A stretch of DNA of 64,000 bases from Bolinopsis microptera (taxonomy: Eukaryota > Ctenophora > Tentaculata > Lobata > Bolinopsidae), in assembly GCF_026151205.1 (NCBI RefSeq), contig NC_087072.1, positions 14,112,169 to 14,176,168 on the forward strand, given 5' to 3'. The notes below the pieces were generated by a model. It was not told the DNA's origin, made no database searches, and saw only the letters and a program-made list of their open reading frames with translations. Shown here piece after piece: positions 56,603-64,000 of this stretch. Every line of letters starts with the position of its first letter. Position 1 is the stretch's first letter. Made by a program: the position numbers and the translations under genes.

Positions 56603-59600
56603 ATGGACGATGACATGGACATAGAGGCGATGTTGGACGCGCCCTTGGAGAAGAAAAAACAGGAAGATTCGGTGAGTGAACACTTTAAAGCACCATATTG
56701 TCAGGCATATTGACGTCGCGCGCGCATCACCAAATTATATTCTTCTGTAGCAATCAAACATTGTTAGCGTTTAGACAGCCGTTTTCACCAAATATGGAAT
56801 AATTCGTCCCTCCGGCCCTGGCCCAGTACGATTTGAACCCACCATTTTCGTTTGCTACAAACACATGACATGCTGTAGGAATATTTCATGAGCGTGGTTC
56901 GTATGTACACGGCAGTTGACACGGTCTTGTAGAGTAAGCTGCGTGCCTGGCCGGCTATAAAGCAATGTCTTGCTTAGTCCTAATCGTATGCAATGACATC
57001 GAGTAATTTGACGATGGCCACGTGCACATTTACTCTACACCCGTTGATATGCTGGTATGTACTAGCCGTTTAATTTTATATCATATCAAGAACTCTAACA
57101 TTTGTCTTATTTAGACTACACGGCGTTTCTCCCCTCCTGTATGAGTGTAATGGTAAGGTGCAGGTTCCACATTTTGGTCGAATAAATGTCCCCAATGTTG
57201 CGGTCGTTTCACAAGTATATCGTGACATGTGTATCTAAGCATACATTCTCAATTGACATTGTACTGATAGATATTTCTTTCCAGGACGCCCCATGAAGTG
57301 CAGTGTGTCACAGCTAATTACTCGATAGATCCCCGAGCTTTTAAAGCTCGATTTGTGATCCATTCGATTTGTGATTGATTCGATTATAATCTTCTAAAGT
57401 TTAAACCTTCAAAGGAATGCTGGATGTTTAAACTTTATAACTGGTTACTCTGCGCAGTTGCGTAACTGATAAAGTACCTCGTGCGAAAAATTTTTAAATT
57501 AGGCTCTGTCTGATCACTCTTTTAAACGGTTGTACAAATGATGCTCCTCATCATCGTTACACTAATTCAACATAGATATATAAGAATAAACTCAACATTC
57601 GTGCCTTGATGTTAGCGAGATTAAAGATAAAATACCTCTTTTAACAGGACTGTGCAGGGAAAAAGGCAACACAGGATGCATTCGATCCCTGAATTCATCC
57701 TTTTTTTCGGGCATATTTTATGGCTGCCGTGAAGTTACGAGCCTTTTTAAAGTATCAGAGTTTGATGAGAAAATAAATACTAGAGCATTTTCCTGTGAAT
57801 AACTCAGTAAAACTAATGAGGTATCTAAATTGCAGGCCGTGAGGATCGAGACATATGAGGATCAGTGGCTTCATCTCAATATCAGAGTCATCTGCTCTGC
57901 TACTCGTTGACTGATATTTTGTCGCCAACTCTTTTACCTTGTAGTGTGGCTGTCCCCACTTTTAAACTACTGCAATTTCGCCCTTCTTATATTAATCTTA
58001 TCTTTTCAGGCAGATAAGAAGGAAAGTGAAGGCCACAAGAAATCTAAGTAAGTTCTTACTAACCACATATTTACAGTTTCAACAAATGTTAGATAACCAG
58101 ATTAAGATTAACTTATTATTTCTTAATTCTTCATTATTTGACCGCTAATAGACATGAAGTTAAACATGAACTTTGTTTGTCAGAAAGCACAAGAGAAGCA
58201 AGAGTAAGAGCAGGAGTAGAAGCAGGAGTAAGAGTAAAAAACGGCGGTCCAAGCACAGCAAGTCTCGTTCTAGATCCCGGGACAAGAAACACAAGAAGAG
58301 TAAGAGCAGAAGAAGAAGTAGGTCACGCGGCAGAAAGAGCAAGTCTAAAGAAAGGTCGTCTCGTCACAAGAAACGGGGAAGTCCGGGCCACAAGAGCGGA
58401 AGAGGCAAACGAAGTAGATCCAGCAGTCTTCATTGGAGATACGGCGCAGGGTAAGGCATTTAGTGCACAATAAAACTATATTGCCTAGTTCACATTTTAC
58501 TTTCTCCACTAAGTTTAAACGATATTACATACTGTGGGCTGTTGCTAACTGTTCCATCTCCATTAGTGGTGCAGATCATGGGTTTGCAAGAGGGTACGAT
58601 GTTGAAGTGCCTCCAGAGGAGAGAGATAAGAGGACTGTGTTCTGCATGCAACTCCACACTCGACTTAGAGCTAGAGATCTTGAGGAGTTCTTTTCTCAAG
58701 TTGGCAAGGTAAGTCTAGTTTTTTAAATAAATGTCGACTTTTGTCTCATCAGGTTACATTGCTGTACAAACTGCAGATATTGCTTTTGTTACTTTGTTCT
58801 ATTGTGAAGCAGGAAATGGAGGATTTCGGTCTGTTATTACCGCAATATTCATGCACAAATCTTTCTAAGGTGCGAGATGTCAGAATCATATCAGACAGAA
58901 ATAGTAGAAGATGTAAGGGAATTGCTTACATCGAGTTCTTTGAAGAGGATTCAGTCGCACCGGCCCTTAAACTGTCTGGCACTAAAATCATGGGCATTCC
59001 CATACAAGTCCAACATACGCAGGTGAGAGTTAACTTTATGTGACATGAATTTCAATTAGTAAATCTTGATACCAATCAAAATGACTATTAATTTAGAACC
59101 TGCTAAAACGTTTCATATCTAATAATAATACAGGGTGGGCCAAAAGTCAGTACCCATACGTTGGCCTTTATAGCTCAGTCACTGAGTGCCCAATTTAAAT
59201 ACTTCATTCTGGTATGACTTAGTACCACCACTGGTTCGAGGAATTTGTCAACTCGAAAAATATTCGCGTTCATTTTTTTCAAATAGAGGTTCATTTTCAC
59301 ATTTATTTGATAGTTTGGATAGTCGGATCAAGCTAAATGTTATTGAATTGTGTTTGGCCATTCGAATTACGTTTGTCCTGAAAGAATTAGAACTGTAGCT
59401 TCTCAGATGACCGAGATATGAAGCATAACGAGTTTATTCATTACGTGTGATCAGGTGATTGGTTTACCTAATCACGTGATAAGGTGACCCCGTTAACTAC
59501 CCCGTTAAACATTATGGGAATTGTTAAGGGTGCCCAATTAAGGTGTCGTGTCACGGTGTCACATAATCAGGGTTGCCGGGGGACCTTAAAAACCTTAAAA

Positions 59601-62007
59601 AACCTTAAAAACCTTAAAAACGGCAATTTTGGGCAAAAAACCTTAAAAAAGACGTGAAAAACGGGCAAATTTTCGGGTTTTTAAGGTTTTTTAAGGTTCC
59701 ATACCTAAATTATACCTAGCTTGATGTAGATCTAAATGGATTTTCCGGATTAGTGAGATTTTCTGAAATTATACCTAGCTTGATGAAGATCTGATAAGAT
59801 TTTCTGAAATTATACCTAGCTCGGTGTAGACCTGATAAGATTTTCTGAAATTATACCTAGCTCGGTGTAGATCTAATTGGGTTTTTCTGAAATTATAATT
59901 AGCTCGGTGTAGATCTAATTGGGTTTTTCTGAAATTATACCTAGCTTGTTGTAGATCTAATTGGGTTTTTCTGAAATTATACCTAGCTTGTTGTAGATCT
60001 AATTGGGTTTTTCTGAAATTATACCTAGCTTGTTGTAGATCTAATTGGGTTTTTCTGAAATTATACCTAGCTTGTTGTAGATCTAATTGGGTTTTTCTGA
60101 AATTATACCTAGCTTGTTGTAGATCTAATTGGGTTTTTCTGAAATTATACCTAGCTTGTTGTAGATCTAATTGGGGTTTTCTGAAATTATACCTTCCCCC
60201 TTTAGATATGTCATATGATTGCAATTTCTGTAGCGGAAAACCTTAAAAAACCTTAAATTTAACTGTTTTGGACCTTAAAAATGGGTCAAAAGGGGCCTTA
60301 AAAGACGTGAAAAAACCTTAAAAATGTCACTCAAAAATGCCGGCAACCCTGCACATAATCACCCAGTCAATTTTGTTAACGAGATACAGAACATGCTTGA
60401 TAACTTCGTCATTTCTAATCCGTTTTGCCTCATGTTTTCAGATCATATGCAACATTTGACAATCTACCGTCTCTGAAAAAATTAGGCGTTCAGCATGTTC
60501 AGAGAAAACAATATAGGTGTTTTAATATTGAATGGGCGTGGTCTAAAATATTCGAATTTTCAAATTTTGACGACGGAATCCTCGAACCAGTAAGTACAGT
60601 ATGCCATCTGCAAAGCAACAGCTCTCAAATATAAAACACGGCGGAGCTATTAAGGCCAACGTATGGGTACTGACTTTTGGCCCACCCTGTATAATTACAG
60701 TATAGAATTTGAATTGTGTACCCAATCATCAACTTCTATTTCCTGCAGGCGGAAAAGAACAGGGCAGCTATGTTAGCCAACTTGGCAAAGGAACAGGGCC
60801 CCACTCGTCTTTACGTGGGATCTCTCCACTGCAACATCACCGAAACTATGCTCAGAGCTATCTTCGAACCTTTCGGCTACGTAAGTTTATTGCTGTTCAT
60901 CAAATCTCCCTTGATTTTTCGTGATAGACTGAAGAAGCTAGCAACTTTACAGTTAATGGTTTGTTAATAAAAATCATTTTCTTCAGATTGATACACTACA
61001 GCTGATGATAGATCCAGAAACCAACAGAAGTAGAGGGTATGGATTTGTTCAGTATCGCGAGGCTGAGTCAGCCAGACGAGCCAAGGAACAACTGAACGGA
61101 TTCGAGCTTGCTGGAAAACCCATCAAGGTGGGAGAAGTCACTGAGAAAATGGATCATTCCATTTCCAACATGGGATCAGTTCTGGATGACGAGGAAACTG
61201 ACAGAGGTGGAATTGAAATGAACGCTAATGCTAGAGTCCAACTGATGGCCAAACTGGCGAGTGGTAACCAGATGCGACCTAATAAGAAGACAGCACCCGC
61301 TGCTGAGCCAGATGCGGATATAGGACAGAAAGTTCGAGAAATGTTGGGCGGCAGCAAATCGAGTTCTTCTGATCCTTCTCCTTGCTTTGTCCTCCGCAAC
61401 ATGTTCGACCCCAGCACGTATGTATAGTTAGTTTCTTTTGGGACCACACCAACCTCATATAATTCCTAATTAAGCATGCAAATAATATGTGTACACTGTA
61501 CACTATACATACTATTTTACATTCTCATGCAACTTTGGTTGACATTTAATTGTCCTCATTGCATGGTAGTTTAACGACTGAATATCTGCAGAGAAACTGA
61601 CCCATATTGGGCGGAAGAGATAAGATCAGATGTTATTGGAGAGTGTTCCCAGCTTGGAGGTGTGGTTCACATTCACATTGACAAAGACGACCCTAACGGT
61701 TGTGTTTATATTAAAGCTATCAACGGCTCTATTGCTAATGCTTGTGTCAACTCTCTGCAAGGACGGTGGTTCTCAGGTATAGTAATGATTTAGCTATTAA
61801 GCTGCTACCGATGTACTTTGTAGTCACTATTCAAATAGTTTCTACCGATTTAAGATAATTTGCTTTGACTTAAATTGTGTTTAAAACGGCATGTCTAACG
61901 ATCATGTTATTTCAGGCAAGATGATCAAGGCATCCTACATGCAACCTTCGGAATACAGCAAAAAGTTCGATGGATCAGAATATCTTCGGGACAAGCTTGA
62001 TCGCTGA
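56603..62007 (+). CDS. RBM39: RBM39/CAPER-alpha-type SR-related splicing factor
   Basis: Nine coding exons: 56603-56671, 58010-58047, 58184-58450, 58567-58708, 58870-59022, 60749-60880, 60987-61417, 61592-61776, 61916-62007. All phases agree, giving 502 aa. It starts MDDDMDIEAMLDAPLEKKK, the conserved RBM39 N-terminus. Residues 24-120 are an Arg/Ser-rich domain (SKSRSRSRSKSKKRRSKH). RRM1 (about 146-223) has RTVFCMQL and KGIAYIEF; RRM2 (about 246-320) has RLYVGSL and RGYGFVQY; a C-terminal UHM (about 398-490) has CFVLRNMF and the R-x-F motif in GRWFSG that binds tryptophan ligands of U2AF65/SF3B1. It acts in nuclear speckles in 3' splice-site choice. The length is close to human RBM39 (530 aa). 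Confidence 0.95.
59568..60352. mobile_element. hAT-like nonautonomous element nested in the mariner-like element
   Basis: Terminal repeats CAGGGTTGCCGG (59568-59579) and CCGGCAACCCTG (60341-60352) are flanked by identical 8-bp duplications CACATAAT (59560-59567, 60353-60360). Both the CAGGG termini and the 8-bp duplication are hAT hallmarks. Subterminal zones are filled with CCTTAAAAACC repeats, in the same top-strand orientation on both sides; the centre is a 42-bp minisatellite. Confidence 0.9.
59765..60200. repeat. 42-bp minisatellite inside the hAT-like element
   Basis: About ten copies of TTCTGAAATTATACCTAGCT followed by TGTTGTAGATCTAATTGGGTTT. As 42 is divisible by three, the minus strand stays open with a 14-residue repeat (RYNFRKTQLDLQQA), which I regard as fortuitous. 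Confidence 0.9.
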
Positions 62008-62540
62008 AACTTGACCCGCATTTTAATTATATGTTTTGTCATTCAATCCGGATAAGATTTTGAACTTTTTAACATTTTGTATACGTTCAAGCTGAAAGTT
62101 AAAACTCCGCTATAACTATTGAATTTTTATTGCCGCTGATTTTGCCGCACTTAAACGGTACCAGCTTTGTGTATGGGATTACAATATATGGTGTCTGTCG
62201 AGTTGGCACGATTGAATGTCAACTCGGAAAGTTTAAAGAAGTTATATTATCCGACATTTTGTCAACAATTGGAACTATATTTAACAACCCCATTTCGATC
62301 AAACTTCATTTGACGTGTGGTTATTTTTCCAGTTAGTAACGAATCATAGATGTTGGCTGCACTCCAAGATCATAACTTTCCATATCCGGATAATATCAAC
62401 ACTCCCATTGGGTCAAGTCCCGCCCAATTATCTAATTGTCCAATGTTAATGGACTGACCCGGCACTTGATCTTCATAATAAGCCATTGCATGAATGGTGC
62501 CAAAAATAGTTGTAAATGAGGCTTTTAGTTATAATGTTTG
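62008..62540. other. RBM39 3' flank, no further gene recognised
   Basis: Follows the RBM39 stop codon. No canonical AATAAA is evident close to it. The 68-codon frame at 62130-62336 has no motif. Confidence 0.5.
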
Positions 62541-62544
62541 CCTA

Positions 62545-63330
62545 GGGGCCTTCGGAATTCGCACAAAATTACCCAGATTCATGGAATGAATGAAAATGAA
62601 CATTTTCCTCAAAGGGCTCAGAATTGGTCGGAAAGAGTTTGTGTTGGTCCTAGGAACACTCCAGTTTGGGAATCATTGCATGTCTAAAAGCGATGTAAGG
62701 GTGGTCCCAATAGACAATAATCCTCCTGAGTACCTAGATTTTAGGGGACATCAAAGCATTGGCTGTATTTGAGTGCTGGGAAGCCTCAATTTGATTTTTA
62801 TGATAGATATAGTAATAGGCGATGCATGCCTTCGAAAGTCACACAAAATGACCCAGATTCATGGAATGAACGGAAATAAAAGAAAATTAACATTTTCTTC
62901 AAAGTGCTCAGAATGGTTCAAATTTGGCCGGAAAGAGTTTGTGTCATGTATGATGTTGGTCCTAGGACCACTCCAGGGAATCAAGGCTGTCTAGAAGCAA
63001 TGCACTGTAAGAGTGGTTCCAATTTTGTTCAGGATGCTGAGCAGTCCGCAAGCAGGATTATTGGGACAAAATTGGAACCACCCTTACATCGATTCTAGAC
63101 ATGCAATGATTCCCAATACAAACTTGGCTGGAGTGGTCCTAGTTCCAACACAAACTCTTTCCGACCAAATGTATATTTTCACTCATTTCCGTTCATTCCA
63201 CGAACCTGCAACCTGGGTCATTTTGTTCGACTTTCGATGACTCCTGGGCCTAGTTTGTAACTATATCCATCATAGAATACCAAATTGAGGCTCCCCAGCC
63301 TTTTATAACTACTATCAAGGAGTGGTCCTG
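62545..63330. repeat. Fold-back repeat with three related arms
   Basis: An approx. 170-bp arm (62545-62715; words ACCCAGATTCATGGAATGAA, GGAAAGAGTTTGTGTTGGTC) recurs in direct orientation at about 62820-63020 and inverted at about 63055-63240. An outer pair (GCCTCAATTTGATTTTTATG near 62785; its degenerate reverse complement near 63265-63290) also folds back. There is no coding potential. It is likely a compound inverted-repeat element. Confidence 0.75.
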
Positions 63331-64000
63331 CCGTATTTTGAGACCAAAAGCAAATAAAGCAAAAGGTAAAATCATGTTTTTAAATTTGTGCATAGTACCA
63401 AGCGCGCGCACCATTTGCGCGCTGACTATAAGATATTTTAAGGTAGCGCTTTCCGACATGTTTGCTAAGTAGACCTCTAAAGCACGTGACGGTGAGATTG
63501 GCGCTCGTAATCGAACAAAACAAGGGAAATGATGCATTGTCCTTCACTCCTTCTCCACAAAAGAGAACATATCAGGTATTTAGCGAAAGAAGTAGAGGAA
63601 GAAAAGTTTTTCAGGGTAAAAGGCACTTATGATTGGGAGCGAAGCTTCCAGTAGAAGAAGACTCGCTTAAGGAAAGCTAGCTTAAGGAAGCTAGCGGAAA
63701 GGAAGCTTTCAAGTGGAAAGGAACTTGGAGGTTACCAGCAAGTACAATTCTTCCCAGAGGGGCTTTGAGCATCTATTTTTATGTCAAAATTTAATCTAGC
63801 ATTGTTCAGCAGGAGGCTTTCGGCATTTTGTTATGATGAAGTTTAATTCTGCATGGTAAAAACATTACATTTTTTCGACAGTGTGGACTGTGGGCCCTGG
63901 AGAGAGGTAAGCGGACAGTAATTTCAAATTTGCAGCCATCAACCTACCTATTGAGAGGTTTAGAAGTAGGCATCTTCACGGTCATCACGCAATCTGCGGA
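63331..64000. other. No gene recognised
   Basis: Short purine-rich direct repeats GGAAGCTAGC / AAGGAAGCT near 63670-63705. No convincing exon on either strand. Confidence 0.5.

Larger units (their letters stand above)
59131..60689. mobile_element. Mariner-like nonautonomous element in an RBM39 intron
   Basis: 46-bp terminal inverted repeats with one mismatch, starting CAGGGTGGGCCAAAAGTCAG, flanked by TA on both sides (59129-59130, 60690-60691), as expected for Tc1/mariner. There is no transposase frame. A hAT-like element is inserted inside; without it the element is about 770 bp. Located between RBM39 exons 5 and 6. Confidence 0.85.

Noticed and set aside
59775..60224. 149-codon repetitive frame on the minus strand
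   Set aside because: Product of a 42-bp minisatellite inside a hAT-like element; no start or splice signals.
1..64000. CRISPR array, bacterial operon or phage-defence system
   Set aside because: The DNA is clearly intron-bearing animal sequence; the tandem arrays have no unique spacers.

Overview
This window is AT-rich animal DNA: the genes are split by short spliceosomal introns with GT-AG borders, intergenic and intronic DNA is crowded with transposable elements, and the protein families are metazoan (ADAM protease, SRCR/ephrin-receptor-like receptor, ATRX, RBM39). Nothing looks bacterial. An invertebrate, perhaps a non-bilaterian such as a cnidarian, fits best, but I cannot name the species from sequence alone.

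Layout. (1) 1-1275, minus: the first two coding exons of a probable class I glutamine-amidotransferase-like gene that runs off the left edge. (2) 3.4-8.25 kb: a tandem duplication of a roughly 1.2-kb core element carrying 36-bp minisatellites, each copy interrupted by a 5'-truncated LINE. (3) 8.3-24.5 kb, minus: an ADAM-type membrane metalloprotease. Sixteen exons whose phases agree run from 19760 down to 8328, and a likely signal-peptide exon lies at 24434-24506. Two of its exons end in tandem repeats that copy their own 5' splice site. (4) 14307-17520, plus: a complete SRCR plus GCC2/GCC3-repeat type I receptor nested antisense inside one ADAM intron. (5) 20-35 kb: a graveyard of non-LTR retrotransposon pieces, a three-copy structured repeat, palindromes, and two almost identical 1.06-kb direct repeats 3,183 bp apart. 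(6) 36.0-47.3 kb: a nested stack. A short hAT-like element (8-bp target duplication TTCTATTA) was split by an LTR retrotransposon of the Gypsy/Ty3 type (CCGG duplication, nearly identical 133/134-bp LTRs), which itself holds a nearly full-length CR1-like LINE, an unclassified insert of about 1 kb and a solo LTR (CCTTC duplication). (7) 47455-55986, plus: ATRX, with 1,260 of its 1,605 codons in one exon. (8) 56603-62007, plus: RBM39-type splicing factor, nine exons, 502 aa, with a hAT-like element nested in a mariner-like element in one intron. (9) 62.5-63.3 kb: a fold-back repeat.

The host genes do not form an operon. ATRX (chromatin remodelling) and RBM39 (splicing) are nuclear housekeeping genes in the same orientation, 616 bp apart. 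The ADAM and the nested receptor are cell-surface proteins that share one locus on opposite strands. Exon borders were chosen by eye from splice consensus, open frame, phase agreement between neighbouring exons, and remembered family patterns. No alignment was run.
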